Shown here: piece after piece, positions 35,446-48,244 of the stretch | How positions within the stretch are numbered: the first letter of the stretch is position 1 | Layout of the letters: each line of letters starts with the position of its first letter | From: Hevea brasiliensis | Taxonomy: Eukaryota > Streptophyta > Magnoliopsida > Malpighiales > Euphorbiaceae | Assembly: GCF_030052815.1 (NCBI RefSeq) | Contig: NC_079497.1 | Coordinates: forward strand, 22,024,258-22,088,257 | Length of the DNA stretch: 64,000 bases | Direction: 5' to 3' | The notes under the pieces: generated by a model | What the model saw: the letters and a program-made list of their open reading frames with translations, nothing else | The model's database searches: none | Told to the model about the DNA's origin: nothing | Position numbers and translations under genes: made by a program

Positions 35446-37656
35446 TGTAATGCCCTCACTTTAGGTAGTTCATATATTCTACTGTTTTGATGACTAACGC
35501 CTGTTCGAACAGCCATGATGTCTGGAACTACACTCAAAATAGAGTGAGAAAACATAAATTGGGTAAATAAAGGGTAAGTAAAATTAAAGAAAAGTAAAAG
35601 AAGCGAAGTACAATTCGGTTAAACGAGCCAGGGTCACGGTGATGGGTGACCGTACTAGGAAGCGACTGTGAAGACAGTTGCTGACCCCAGACCCATGAGG
35701 AACCCTAGAAAATAGTTTTCGGGACTAAATTAGAGGATTTATGAAGATTAAATGACATTAAAAACATTAAAGAAAATTCAGGAAAATTAGTTAATCGGTA
35801 CAAACCAAAAATAACTCAATAAGCATAATGAAGGACATTTTGGTCATTTCAACTCCAGAGTTGAATTTTGACCTAAATGTTAATTAAAATGAGAGAGATT
35901 AAAACACATAAAATAAATTAAATCATGAATTATGGTATGGAAAATGAGAAAGAAAGAAAAGAAAAAGAAATACACTATTGCACAAGCATGATGTATCATT
36001 AAAAAGCTTAACCAATGGAAATTAACAAACACATACTAAGGGATAAATAAGACATAAAAAGGAGTCAAAATGAATTAAAAATAACCATCTTCTTCTTCCT
36101 CACTCTTCATGGCCGAATTCTCTCCAAAAACCTCTCCTTCATTTTTGTTTTCAAGAGCTTGAATTCTCCCCACATCTTCCCTCAAAACCCTAGTTTACCT
36201 TCACAAAAATTCATCCCCATATCATAAGGAAGCTAGTGACCGTAATAAGAAGAGGGGAGTGCTTTCTTGTACAGGTTGTGGGACTCAATGAGTCTAGTTT
36301 GGTTTTTGACTTATAAATAAAGTTATGTGGCTTCAATTGGTATGAGGCCAATTAGAGGTAAAACTAGACCCAAAACACTCAATTTTTCATGAAAAAACCA
36401 TGCTCAGAACCAAATTATTCAAAAATTCTAGACTTAAAACTATCTAACCAGTTTTGGAAAAAATACCATAACTTGGTCTACAAAATTGTAAATGTAATGA
36501 AACCAATGCTAAAATTTTTATAATACATAGATCTACAATATTGATGTTTTGACCAGAACCCAGAACCCAAGGGAACTAGGTCAAATTGCTAGAACAAATC
36601 AGCACATCAAAACTTTGAATTTGACTAAAACACCACTTGACCCCAGAATAGTTTTAATAGCATATCTCCCACTAGGAAATCCCAAATGGGTTGAGCTAAA
36701 CTGTTCTGGAAACCTAAGAGATAGGGATTCAACTTTTATTTAGAAACTTTTCTCAAAATGTGAGTGTAAGAACCCTAAAATGGGAGTCAAATCCACTGAC
36801 CGGAACCTGAAATCTTGTAGTCACAGGGTACCTTAGTCCAGGCCAGTTAATTGGCTATAACTAATTCTAAAAACCTTGAAAAATTGTAATTCAAAATTCT
36901 AAGTGATCATAAGACATAGGGTAACAATATTTATGAAGAACATTAGGTTTAAAGGTGACTGTGACATGTCCAAAGAATTAGGGAAAAATGGACTCCAGAA
37001 TTTACCTAAATCTGGACCCAAAAGGAGACCATGAACCAATTGTGGTTATTTGACCATAACTTGAGTTCTAAAACTTCAAATGACATGAATCAAAAAGGAA
37101 AACAAATACAAGACATAGAGGAACAACTTTTATGAAGGAAGTGTGGCCAAACAGTGGCCACACCTTGACCAATTTGTTAGGTGAACTTAAGATATCAAAT
37201 CTAGACCTTGAGAAAGGTTCATAAAATGACTTGTTATATGATATGAAGTTAATCAAAATGAATTGTTAAACATAAAAGTGACATGAATATGCATGTGGGA
37301 CTTATGTTTCCCATCCTAAGTAACATGAAAATGTTATTAAATACAACTAGTACATAATATGTAGCTATAAATACTTAATAACATTAATTTGCCCAAAGTA
37401 TACCTAGACTTATTTATATAGCATGGATTGATTGGTATACCAATTAAGGACTACAAATTGCAATACTGCCCACATGAATGATCATTAACAGACAACATAT
37501 GTCTGAGATGATTGTTGTACTGGCTTTATGCCTGCTCGTTGGCCATAGTGCCTATTATCATTACTGGCTTATGCTTGCCCGTTGGCCTTGCACCTGACAT
37601 GACTGTTGTATACTTGATAGACATACGAATGTCTAACTAGCATACTCCTGCGTATC
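35446..37656 (+). mobile_element. Element B, 5' LTR, first part
   Basis: Same start blocks as the 3' LTR. Two deletions relative to it: about 430 bp after 36252, which removes the splice donor and most of the candidate intron but keeps the acceptor CTTGTACAG/GTTGTG, and about 250 bp after 36405. A leader ORF ATGGCCGAATTC starts at 36109. It is cut by G at GTATC (37652-37656). Confidence 0.9.
36109..36162 (+). CDS. Short leader ORF in B 5' LTR (17 codons)
   Basis: ATGGCCGAATTC start, TGA stop, predicted peptide beginning MAEFSP and ending FSRA. The 3' LTR copy (from 48056) has three amino-acid changes and the same length. The counterpart in A also starts MAE. Possibly an upstream ORF in the LTR leader. 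Confidence 0.35.
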   Translation: MAEFSPKTSPSFLFSRA

Positions 37657-39339
37657 TGGTAGCTGTCGAATCCACCAAAATTAAATTAACTGAAATTACC
37701 AGTTATGAAATATTTTCTGCAGTAAGTGGTAAATCCAGGTCAAACCCTAGAGACTGAATTATTTAATTTCTTGCACCTGTGTAATGGAAAAAGTAACAAA
37801 GGTTGGGGGGTAATTCACAGTCCAAAGAAGAAATTAAAAACTAAAATTAAATATGAAACTCTCAAATTAAACAAACATCAGTCCAAGGTAATTTGCATTC
37901 CAATGCATTGATTTGATCATAGACAAAAGAAATACAATTATCTCTTATTGAATGTTTAACGTAGATTTACCAAACAGTGAGGTAAAATCCCTAACATTCC
38001 TATACTCATCAATTCGATTTCAGCACTCTTGTTGACTCTAATTATTAACTGAATTGGTATTAAGCAATCCTCATCAAATTAATAACTGCTTTAAGAATAG
38101 GAAGTAGTTAAGCTGAACAATAATTTATGAAGCATAAATTATTTAATTCACCCTATTATTTCCTTAGGTTATTATAAAAAACTGGGATCATAATCAATAA
38201 AATCTAATTACTACTCATGTTCAATCTTACATAATAATTACGGATTATGAAGATGAACTAGCAATTGATCACATCAAACAATTAACTAATAGGCCTTTTT
38301 AGCAAATCATTCAACAGATCAAAGACAATGAAATCAGAAAATAATAGATATTCAAAAGACATAAATAAAATTAAGCACTTGGTCTCACAAATCATGCAAA
38401 AGTACTTGAATCCCTTGAACTGAATTAAGAACTTAGCCGCTCATAACTTACAAAAGAAGAATAAAATAAAGAAATCTAAAACTATGGATGTGAATGGAGA
38501 ATGAAGGTGTTTTTGATGTCAAGAGGCTGCTGAATGATGTGTGTCGGCTGCTGCCCAAAGACGTCTTTATAATAAAAAACCTAATCCCAAAGATAAGAAC
38601 CAAACTAGGAAAAGTTTTGAAATTCAAAAGATAGATTTTCAGCCTACACTCGCGTCTCTGTAATCAAGGCCGTTTTTTAGCCACTTCCCTTTCGAATCTG
38701 CCTCTGTCTTCTTCAGAAACGTTGTAGCCCTATTTCTTAGCTTTCCAATGGGTACTCATTTGCCTAAATCCGAGGTCTGCAGCCCAAGTTATGGGCCAAA
38801 AATCGAGACTGGATGTAATAGAGTGTCCAGCCCATAATGACGACTTCATTGCCATTTTTGACAATTAAAACGGCCTCATCTCGCTTCTAGCCCTTCATAG
38901 AAGTTATAGAGGTGGTTCTTAAGGTTTAATTAGGCTTAGGCTTGCTTTATTTGGATGTCTGGAACTCCATATACAAAATAAATACTAAAACTGGTCATGA
39001 TACATCAAGTTTAGGCTTTTACAATTGATCTATAGCTCGTTTTGTCAACCTTGGAGACTGATTTGGGCTTTGGTCCCTCTTTATGATTTGTAGTGGTCTA
39101 TCTTAACTTTTCAATGGATTAAACAACACTCAATTTGGAGACCCACAACTTTAGAAACACCTGAAAAATACAGCAAAGGTCAAATACTGAAAATTTCTCT
39201 ATTTAACATAATTATTCCAACAACTATCTAAAAATATGCCTAAATGATAAATATACTTTAATCAACTGAATTATGCATAAAAACACACTAGAAACACTAA
39301 ATGTGATAGGAGTAAAATTAATAAATTATGCACTTATCA
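37657..39339 (-). mobile_element. Element G, 3' LTR
   Basis: 1683 bp, about 90 percent or more like the right copy by eye. No coding sequence. Confidence 0.93.
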
Positions 39340-39350
39340 AATTCTCCCAC
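39340..39350 (-). other. Polypurine tract of G
   Basis: Minus strand GTGGGAGAATT immediately before the LTR start TGATAAGTGC. Confidence 0.85.
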
Positions 39351-40444
39351 ACTTATTCCATGCTTGCCCTCAAGCATGACTTAAATTCTTAATCAACTCC
39401 ACTTAGAAGTTAACTTAACTTCACCCTATCACAGTATTCTCTAACAAAAGATTAAATGTTTGATAGAAGAGGCAAGTACAGTAAAATCTTCACAACAAAC
39501 ACCATACCAATATATCAACAATCCTCTTACACAAAACAGAAGGCTTGAAATTAATTAAGCTCACACAATTAAAGTTTCATAAAATTTTAAATTAATACAT
39601 ACCAAAACACAAGGCTAATTTATCCAGGCACAAGCTCTTTACAAATCTTAGGGGAGATAGAAATGGGCTCTCTTTTTTTTTTTTATTTGAAATTGGTACT
39701 GCTCTCTCAACACAGTTACTCTTTTTTTTTTAATTTATTTTAACTGTCACCTTCAGAAAAGTACCTTACTCATATCCTAGATAGCTTTTGGCCTGAGAAT
39801 CGACATGGGGTTCATGAAGACCCCTGATTACTTTGCTTAACTTAAATAGTAGAGTAATTTTCAAGTTCAGCCTTTTATTTTCTTTAATATATATATATCT
39901 ACATATTATAAAGTGCCCTGATAGATTAAACAAAGTTTTGAAATATGCATGACACTAGTTTAAAGCATACATAACTAATCATTTCACCATTAAATCAAGC
40001 CTAAATGATTTATGCAAGAAAAAAAATGCTCTATGGTATGGAGAAGAGGAAAAATCCATCATTAAAGTTACTATTACCTTGCCTAAAATCTCAAAAATTC
40101 AAGCTAAAGTAGAAAAGTCATTTCAAGGATAAAGCACTTCTCTTCGAGAGTTAATATAGAATCAAGAATCAAGCTTATGAGGATGAATTTTTTTTTTTTT
40201 TTAAATTGCAGCAACAAATTTCTCCTCCCCCACACTTAAAACTTACATTGTCTCGAATGTAAAGCCCAAATGCAAAAGAAAAGGAAAAAAGAATGCTAGA
40301 AAATAAAATAAGATAAGGGAAAGAAAATAAATCTGATTGTGGCTAACAAGCCACCCATGGGTTGCCTCCCAAGAAGCGCTTTTGTTTATCGTCGTTAGCT
40401 CGACATGGAAAAGCTCCTTAATCCACTGAATGCTTCTGAAACCC
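39351..40444 (-). other. Element G, non-coding 3' region
   Basis: About 1.1 kb between the integrase remnant and the polypurine tract. It holds several T tracts (39669, 39722, 40188). Athila elements often have an env-like ORF here, but I see none. Confidence 0.6.
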
Positions 40445-40748
40445 CTAATAAAATGGCTTGAGTTCATGACCATTGACCTTGAACACTTTGTTAGTTCCTA
40501 AACTTTGAATTTCAACTGCACCATAAGGAAACACATTAGTAACAACAAAGGGTCCAATCCAACGAGAACGTAACTTACCAGGCATTAGCTTTAAGCTGAA
40601 ATTATACAATAAAACTTTTTGCTCAATCACAAACTGCTTCCTTAGTTTGTCATGGAATGCCTTTGTCTTTTCTTTATAGGTCCTAGAATTCTCATAAACC
40701 TTAAGGTGAATTTCCTCTAATTCATGCAATTGTGATTTTCTTTCCAAC
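40445..40748 (-). pseudogene. Element G integrase C-terminus
   Basis: Minus strand, open. Begins near [18 protein letters not shown], then a KTKAFHDK motif and [15 protein letters not shown], the Athila-type integrase tail. It is joined directly to a post-protease stretch reading MEDELE, which marks the internal deletion near 40748. Not functional alone. Confidence 0.85.
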
Positions 40749-41260
40749 TCATCCTCCATGCTTAACTCAAAAACATCCTGCACAAAATGTATCAACAATA
40801 TTAAAAGAAAAGACAGAATGATCATCAGCAGGATACTTCATGGCATCAAAGATATTAAATTTGATAGTCTCTCCATCAAACTCCATAGTTAAGGTACCAT
40901 CATCCACATCAATTTTTGTCTTGGCAGTTTTTAGGAAAGGTCTTCCAAACAAAATCAAAGCTAACTTTGATGTGAGAGCACTATCCTCCATATCCAGAAT
41001 GTAAACATCTACAGGAAAAATCAAATCTCCAACCTGCACCAAAACATCCTTAACTACACCTAATGGGTAAGCATTAGAATGATCAACAAACTGAATAATG
41101 ACACTGGTTTCTTTCAAAAGACCCAAATTTAAAGTTTGAAAAACTAAATTTGACATGACATTAATAGATGCTCCTAAATCTGCCAATGCACCTTCAAATC
41201 TAGAATCACCTATTTTGCAGGGAATAGGAATCGAACTTGGATTCTCACACTTAGGGGGTA
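40749..41260 (-). pseudogene. Element G aspartic protease
   Basis: Minus strand. Active-site motif ADLGASINVMS near 41180, then the Athila-type pattern DVYILDME and the flap-distal ILFGRPFL, ending in a DAMKYP motif. It cleaves the Gag-Pol polyprotein in an active element. A frameshift near 40795 separates it from the downstream remnant. Confidence 0.85.
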
Positions 41261-43003
41261 ATTTTCACTAAATTAATGCCGAAACATTTTCCCCCACACT
41301 GATCTTCTCATTATTCCTCAACTTGCGCTTTGTAGTGCATAGTTCCTTAAGGAATTTAGCATACCTAGGGATTTGTTTGATTGCATCAAGTAAATGTATA
41401 TTAACCTCTACCTTCCTGAAGTCTCCAAAATTTCTCTCTTGTTCTTCTCTCTTAGTCTTAGTCATAGTCAACCTGCAGGAAAATGGAGGAAGAACAGAAT
41501 TATTAACCTTATTTAGTTTAGGTTCAGTATTTACCGCAACATTAGGAATTTCAGACTCCTTTGCTCCTTGCTTCTTCTTTTACATTGACTCATGTGGAGT
41601 CTGATTATCAACTTCTTTCCCACTTCGCAACACTATAGCACTCGCATTTTTTCTGGGGTTCATGACTGTTTGTGATGGAAGCCTTCCAGAACCTTGGGCT
41701 TCCAGTTTACTCACAGATGAGGCTAACTGACCAATATACCTCTCTATGTTTTGAATGCTATTTCTGGTCTCCTGTTGAAACTGTTGTGTATTGTTAGCCA
41801 AAGCCTTAACAATTTCATCAAGTGACATACATTGATTTGAGGGAGGCAAATGTGGTTCATTCACTTTTAGTCTCTACTGCTGGTATCGGTTTTGCACTGG
41901 TTGATTCCCATAACTCAGATTGGGATGATCTCGCCATCTTGGATTATAAATACTAGAAAAGGGATCATACCTACGTTATGGCTGTCCATAATCTCCTACT
42001 GCATGTTGTCCATAATTTCCTACTGCATTAGCATGTTGCATTGATTCATCCTCTTGTAATACAGGACATATGTCAGTATCATGACCCGAACCCGAACAAA
42101 TTTCGCATACCTTAACTGTTTGCATGTTCCCTAAAGCCAATTACCTTACTAAAGAAGTTAAAGAAATCTGTTTCTCAAGGTTAGATGTACTTAGCTCGTT
42201 AACCTTCATAGGTGTGTGATCCATTCTCATACCAAACTATTGAGAGTTTGCTGCCATATTAGCAATCAGCCTCCTTACCTCTTCTGGTGTTTTGTCAACC
42301 AAAGCTCCTCCACTAGCAGCATCTATCATACTGCGATCCATTGGTAGAAGTCCCTCATAGAAATACTGAATCAACAGCTGCTCATTTATTTGATATAGGG
42401 GACAACTTGCACATAGCTTCATAAATCATTCTTAATACTCATACAAATTCTCTCCATTGTACTACTGGAAGCCACAAATTTATTTTCTTATTTTGGCAGC
42501 ACAGAAAGCAGGAAAATACTTCTCCAGAAATAAAGTAATATAACCAATCCTTAGCTGTGCCTTCCAGGGAGAAAGGAAAGGCTCGAAGCTTAATCTAGTC
42601 CTCGGAAACTCCTTGAGGTTTCATGCTGGAACACAAAACATGAAATTCCTTCAAATGCTTATGTGGATCCTCACCTGCATGACCATGAATTTTAGGCCAC
42701 AAATGGATTAGTCCAGATTTTAACTCAAAAAATAATATTTAAAGCAGGGTATTGAATACACAAAGGCTGTTGGTTTAGATCAGGAGCAGCCAACTCTTTC
42801 AAAGTTCTAGGAGCCATGGTTTCGTTTTCAGAATTTGAATTTAAATCCGAATTTGAACTTAATTCCCTTGGAGATTGGACTCCTTCAGATGTACTCAAAA
42901 TCTGCCTAGTTTTCTTAGCCAATTTTCTTAACTGTTTAGCTGTTTTTTCTACTTTTGGATCAAAGATCAACTCACCAGATTGAGAAGTTCTTATCATAAA
43001 CAA
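41261..43003 (-). pseudogene. Element G gag
   Basis: Minus strand, in several open blocks. The N-terminus has RTLKELAAPDLNQQPLCIQY, a hallmark of Athila gag, about 42740-42810. The core domain ends with QYFYEGLLP and DAASGGAL (42237-42422). One CCHC zinc knuckle C-x2-C-x4-H-x4-C (about 42065-42110, CEICSGSGHD) follows. A Gln/Ser-rich linker (41580-41864) follows, and a HLLDAIKQIPRYAKFL stretch (about 41360) leads to the protease. Stops and frameshifts separate the blocks. Confidence 0.88.
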
Positions 43004-43290
43004 AAAGAAATCAAAGTAAAAATAGAAAAATGCCTCAAAACCCTAGAAAACGATGGAATTTAACCTCAAGAGGGTGGGACCAAAGAATCTTACAGATTCA
43101 TTGGTCTTGATCAGAACGTCATTTCCTTGAAAATAGGTATGGGCCGCCTTCTTAATTCAACAAAAAATCTACCAATGAATACTAACACCATAATTTTTTT
43201 TCTGAAAACTTAAAAATAGCAACACTTCACAAACAAAGGTTATAAAAGAATATCCTAAAACTAAAAACACGAAATCCAATAAATTTTAGT

Positions 43291-43307
43291 CCCCGACAAC
43301 GGTGCCA
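43291..43307 (-). other. Primer-binding site of G (tRNA-Asp)
   Basis: Minus strand TGGCACCGTTGTCGGGG, eight bases after the LTR end. It differs from the tRNA-Asp complement usual for Athila in two bases. Confidence 0.85.
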
Positions 43308-43314
43308 AAATTTT

Positions 43315-45012
43315 TGGTAGCTGTCGAATCCACTAGAAATTAAATTAACTGAAATTAACAATTATGAAATATTTTCTATAGTAAGTGGTAAATCCAGAAT
43401 GAACCCTAGAGACTGAATTATTAAATTTTGTGCACTTGTGTAATGAAAAAAGAAACAAAGGTTGGGGGGTAATTCACAGTCCAAAGAAGAAATTAAAAAT
43501 AAGAAATTTAAAACTAAAATTAAATATGAAACTTTCAAATTAAACAAACTTCAGTCCAAAGTAATTCGCATTCCAATGCATTGATTTGATCATAGACAAA
43601 AGAAATACAATTATCTCTTATTGAATACTTAACATAGATTTACCAAATAGTGAGGTAAAATCCCTAACTTCCCTATACTCATCAATTCAAGCCTCGCACT
43701 CTTGTTGACTCTAATTATTAACTGAATTGGTATTAAGCAATCCTCATCAAATTAATAACTGCTTTAAGAATAGGAAGTAGTTAAGCTGAACAACAATTTA
43801 TGAAGCATAAATCATTTAATTCACCCTATTGTTTCCTTAGGTTATTATCGAAAACTGGGATTATAATGAATAAAACCTAATTGCTACTCATGTTCAATCT
43901 TACACAACAATTATGGATTATGAAGATGAACTAGCAATTGATCACATCAAACAATTAACTAATATGCCTTTTTAACAAATCATTCAATAGATCAAAGACA
44001 ATGAAATCAGAAAATAATAGATATTCAAAAGACATAAATTAAATTAAGAACCTGTTCTCACAAATCATGCAAAAGAACTTGAATCCCTTGAACTGAATTA
44101 AGAACTTAGCTGCTCATGGCTTATAAAAGAAGAATAAAATAAAGAAATCTAAAACTATGGATGTGAATGGAGAATGAAGGTGTTTTTAATGTCAAGAGGC
44201 TACTAAATGGTGTGTGTCGGCTATTGCCCAAAGATGCCTTTATAATGAAAAACCTAATCCCAAAGATAGGAACCAAACTAGGAAAAGTTTTAAAATTTAA
44301 AAGACAGATTTTCAGCCTGCACTCTCATCTCTGCAATCAAGGCCGTTTTTCAGCCATTTCCCTTTTGAATCTGCCTCTGCCTTCTTTAGGAAAGTTGTAG
44401 CCCTATTTCTTAGCTTTTCAACGGGTACTCATTTGCCTAAATCTGAGTTTTTCAGCCCAAGTTATGGGCCAAAAACTGAGACTAGAGCTGACAGAGTGTC
44501 CAGCCCATAATGATGACTTCATTGCCATTTTTAACAATTAAAACGGCCTCATCTCACTTCTAGCCCTTCATAGAAGTTGTAGAGAAGGCTCTTAAGGTTC
44601 AATTGGGCTTGGGCTTACTTCATTTGGATGTCTAGAACTCCAGATACAAAATAAATATATGAAATTGGTCGTGACACATCAAGTCTGGGCTTTTGCAATA
44701 GATCCATAACTCATTTTGTCAACCTTGGAGACTGATTTGGGCTTTGGTCCCTCTTTATCATTTGTAGTGCTCTATCTTAGTTTTTTAATGTATTAAACAA
44801 CACTCAATTTGGAGGCCTACTACTTTAGAAACACCTGAAAATACGGCAAAGGTCAAATGCTGAAAATTTCTCCATTTAACACAATTATTCCAACAACTAT
44901 TTAAAAATATGCCTAAATGATAAATATACTTTAATCAACTGAATTATGCATAAAAACACACTAGAAAAACTAAATGTGATGGGAGTAAAATTAATAAATT
45001 ATGCACTTATCA
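43315..45012 (-). mobile_element. Element G, 5' LTR
   Basis: 1698 bp. Minus-strand start at 45012 and end CAGCTACCA at 43315. Many small differences from the left copy mark an older insertion than L. Confidence 0.93.
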
Positions 45013-45017
45013 GTATC

Positions 45018-45884
45018 CAGTCTCTATAGTCTGTCATTGATTACTTGAGCACATATATGAGTAATACACTTTAAATTTAAATAAGTACATGAAGAGATCA
45101 CTAGTATGGATTTAATAAGACTGAATACAAAATATATGAATAAAAGATTCTGATTAACTTAATTGCTCCCAAAGTTTTATAATCATGTAAAAGACTTCAA
45201 ATTTATGAAATCTATATTTCTTTATAAGATTATATCTAGAATAACTATTTCAATTATTTAGTTATTTTTATTTCAAATTATTGCACCACTAAGCAGAAAT
45301 GCTTAGCGCGATGGATTGTTTCCTCGCGTAGGTACAGGAGACTATCACCAGTAGTCACAACAGCAGCAGTAGACTCTAGCTAGGATCTTGACCAGATCTG
45401 CTATAGTATCAATATCACCTCAGTAGTCTGTTTTGGTAGGGCTCATGTGTATTTATATTTTGCATTTTGATCTCTGTACATAAGTAACATTGGAAATCAC
45501 TTCGAGATATGTACTTAAATTTTTAGATTGTATATAATTTGTACATTATTGTATGTAAATTTTATAAGAATGAAATGCAATATAGTTTCTTGAAAATTTA
45601 TATGAGCAATGATGTGTTGTAGGAACATATGAAATGGACATAAATTGTTTTTAATAGGTAAATAAGAAAACCCACCATGTACTAGTAAAACAGAAGAGAC
45701 TCTATCTGAGTCTCCACAAAAATAAACTGTGAAAAAAAATTTTAAAAAAAAATTTTACACGTAAGATAATATAATTAAATAGACATTAAATTAATATTAT
45801 ACACGACAAGACAGGATAGGGTGCTCTGGCACCGAATGTAGCACACCTTACTCGACTACATGGTAGATGGGTGAGGGTGTTACT
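45018..45884 (+). mobile_element. Element B, 5' LTR, last part
   Basis: Continues after G and matches 50268-51127. Contains the double hairpin at 45285-45335: CTAAGCA/TGCTTAG and GCGATGG with a CGCG partner. The LTR end reads GTGTTACT, where the last A has changed. Confidence 0.9.
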
Positions 45885-45889
45885 TTTAT

Positions 45890-45901
45890 TGGTATCAAAG
45901 C
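45890..45901 (+). other. Primer-binding site of B (tRNA-iMet, one mismatch)
   Basis: TGGTATCAAAGC, six bases after the LTR end. Confidence 0.85.
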
Positions 45902-46020
45902 AAAGGTTTAGGCTATCTTAGACCTGGATAGGTAGAAAGATATAGTATGTAAAATATGCATTAGCCCTTATTTAGAAGTCAAGGTGACACTAATGCAAAT
46001 CTATTCTGTATTTGTTTTAT

Positions 46021-47293
46021 AGGATTGATAGAGTCCGATCCTTCAGAGGAAGGGTCTTACAGACCTGAGGAGGAGGAGATTGGTAGTCATGCATCTGTCC
46101 ACAGTCAGGGACGAGATAGGAGAGAGGAGTCATCCTGTGGTACTGCGGGTAGAGCGTAGCAGACATTTTTGGAGCAGATGACTCAGATGCTCCGCTAGTT
46201 TATCGGTGCCACTCCACAGCCATAGCCTACACAGTGATCCCCACTAGAGAAGTTGAGAAAATATGGGGCCGTCAATTTTATAGGTAAGAAGGAAAATGAC
46301 CCAGCCACTGCTGAGCATTGGCTAGAGCAGACTGAGAGAGTGTTGAGGCAGCTGCATTGCACACCAGAGCAGCAGCTAGAGTGCACTCTGTCGTTACTAT
46401 AGGAGGAAGCCTACTAGTGGTGGGATATGGTGTCAGAGCGGTACAGCTAACAGCGCTTACTTGGGACTTCTTATTGATTGAGTTCAAGAAGAAGTATATT
46501 AGTCATGTATACTTAGAGGCCCGAAGGAGAGAATTCTTAACTCTGAGACAGAAACAGTTAATGGTCTCTGAGTATGAGAGAGAGTTTGTAAGACTTAGTA
46601 GGTATGCCTGAGAGACAATGCCCACATAGGCAGACAGGTGCCGTAGGTTTGAGGATGGACTGAACAATAATATTAGACTTCTAGTGACGACACTTCAGCT
46701 TATAGACTTCTACCAGCTAGTAGCTGCAGCTTTTAATGTAGAGAGAGTATGAAATGATGAGTAGTCTCCGAAGGATAGACAGCAAAAGAAAGGTTCTGGA
46801 CAGGGCCAGTCCAGTACACTAGTATTTAAGAGTAAAAGGCCCAAGGGTTCCCAGGGCCAGGGCCAGAGATAGAGGTCTCAATTTAGCTAGAGAGGAGGAT
46901 AGTCTAGAGCATCAGTGGGGAGTTCTCCAGACACAACAGTAGAGGGATTAGCCTCTATACCATTATGTACCCACTGTGAGAGGAGGCACCAAGGGGAGTG
47001 CTGACTGTTGACTAGGGGATGCTTCCGATGCAGAGCTACTGATCACTTTCTACGGGATTGTCCCCATCGGAGTGTTCCTACTGCCCCACCACCGACTAAG
47101 AGATCCACCCCCATAGTTTAGATGGGTAGACAACTTCACAGAGACTAGCTTTTGAGACTATTGAGTGACCCGAGGCCCGAGTAGCACCTCGTGTATATGC
47201 TATAAGGGCACAAGAGGAGCCAGATCCAGTAGATGCTGTCAGAGGTATATTCTTTCTTTATAATATTTCAATATATGTATTGATAGACCCAGT
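46021..47293 (+). pseudogene. Element B gag and start of protease
   Basis: Plus strand. N-terminal acidic region, then the Retrotrans_gag core (about 46240-46760) with YGAVNF, EHWLEQTERV, QLHCTPEQ and KKKYISHVYLEARRREF (frames shift). Two zinc fingers follow: a degenerate CTHCERRHQGEC (46974-47005) and a full CCHC knuckle CFRCRATDHFLRDC (47029-47070). A linker with RVYAIRAQEEPDP leads to the protease start LIDP, where the usual catalytic Gly-Ser should follow but the sequence jumps to the 3' end of the element. More than ten stops. Structural protein only; not functional. Confidence 0.87.
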
Positions 47294-47381
47294 ATATGAG
47301 ATAAAAAAAGATAGGTGCAGTTCCTCAACTATTTACACCGAGTAAATTTTGAGGACAAAATTTTATTTAGAAGGGAAGAAT
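47294..47381 (+). other. B deletion scar and polypurine tract
   Basis: About 80 bp of 3' sequence join the protease start to the polypurine tract AAGGGAAGAA (47371-47380). All of RT, RNase H and integrase is gone at the junction near 47293. Confidence 0.8.
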
Positions 47382-48244
47382 TGTAATGCCCTCACTTTAG
47401 GTAGTCCATACATTCTACTGTTCCGACGACTAACGTCTGTTCGAACAGCCATGATATCTGGAATTATACTCGAACTAGAGTGAGAAAACATAAATTGGCT
47501 GAATAAAGACTAAGTAAAATTAAAGAAAAATAAAAGAAGCGAAGTACAATTCGGCTAAATGAGCCAGGGTCAAGGTGATGGGTGACCGTACTGGGAAGCG
47601 ACTATGAAGAAAGTTGCTGACTCCAGACCCATGAGGAACCCTAGAAAATAGTTTCTGGGACTAAATTAGAGGATTTATGAAGATTAAATGACATTAAAAA
47701 TATTAAAGAAAATTTAAAAAATTAGTTAATCAGTACAAACCAAAAATAACCCAATAAGCATAACGAAGGACATTTTGGTCATTTTAACCCCAGAGTTGAA
47801 TTTTGACCTAAATGTTAATTAAAATGAGAGAGATTAACACACATAAAATAAACTAAATCATGAATTATGATTTGGAAAATGAGAAAAGAAAAGAAAAGAA
47901 AAAGAAATACATTATTGCACAAGCATGATGTCACAATGACATCATTAAAAAGCTTAACCAATGGGAAATTAACAAACACATACTAAGGGATAAATAAGAC
48001 ATAAAAAGGAGTCAAAATGAATTAAAAATAACCATCTTCTTCTTCCTCACTCTTCATGGCCGAATTCTCTCCAAGAAGCTCTCCTCCATTTTTATTTTCA
48101 AGAGCTTGAATTCTCCCCACATCTTCCCTCAAAACCCTAGTTTACCTTCACAAAAATTCATCCCTACATCATAAGGAAGCTAGTGATAGTAATAAGAAGA
48201 GGTAGAATTGAAGTTTGGCAAATTCAAGAAGTGGTCATCTAAAG

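Larger units (their letters stand above)
37657..45012 (-). mobile_element. Element G, Athila-like, deletion derivative (minus strand)
   Basis: Bounded by TGGTAGCTGTCG and TGCACTTATCA with TSD GTATC (37652-37656 and 45013-45017). LTRs at 37657-39339 and 43315-45012. Primer-binding site (tRNA-Asp) beside the right LTR and polypurine tract beside the left LTR set the minus orientation. The interior codes for gag, protease and the integrase C-terminus only. RT, RNase H and the integrase core are missing, so it could not move by itself. Confidence 0.95.

Noticed and set aside
39351..40444. Possible env-like gene of an Athila element
   Set aside because: No long frame, signal peptide or membrane segment is visible in the region where it would lie.
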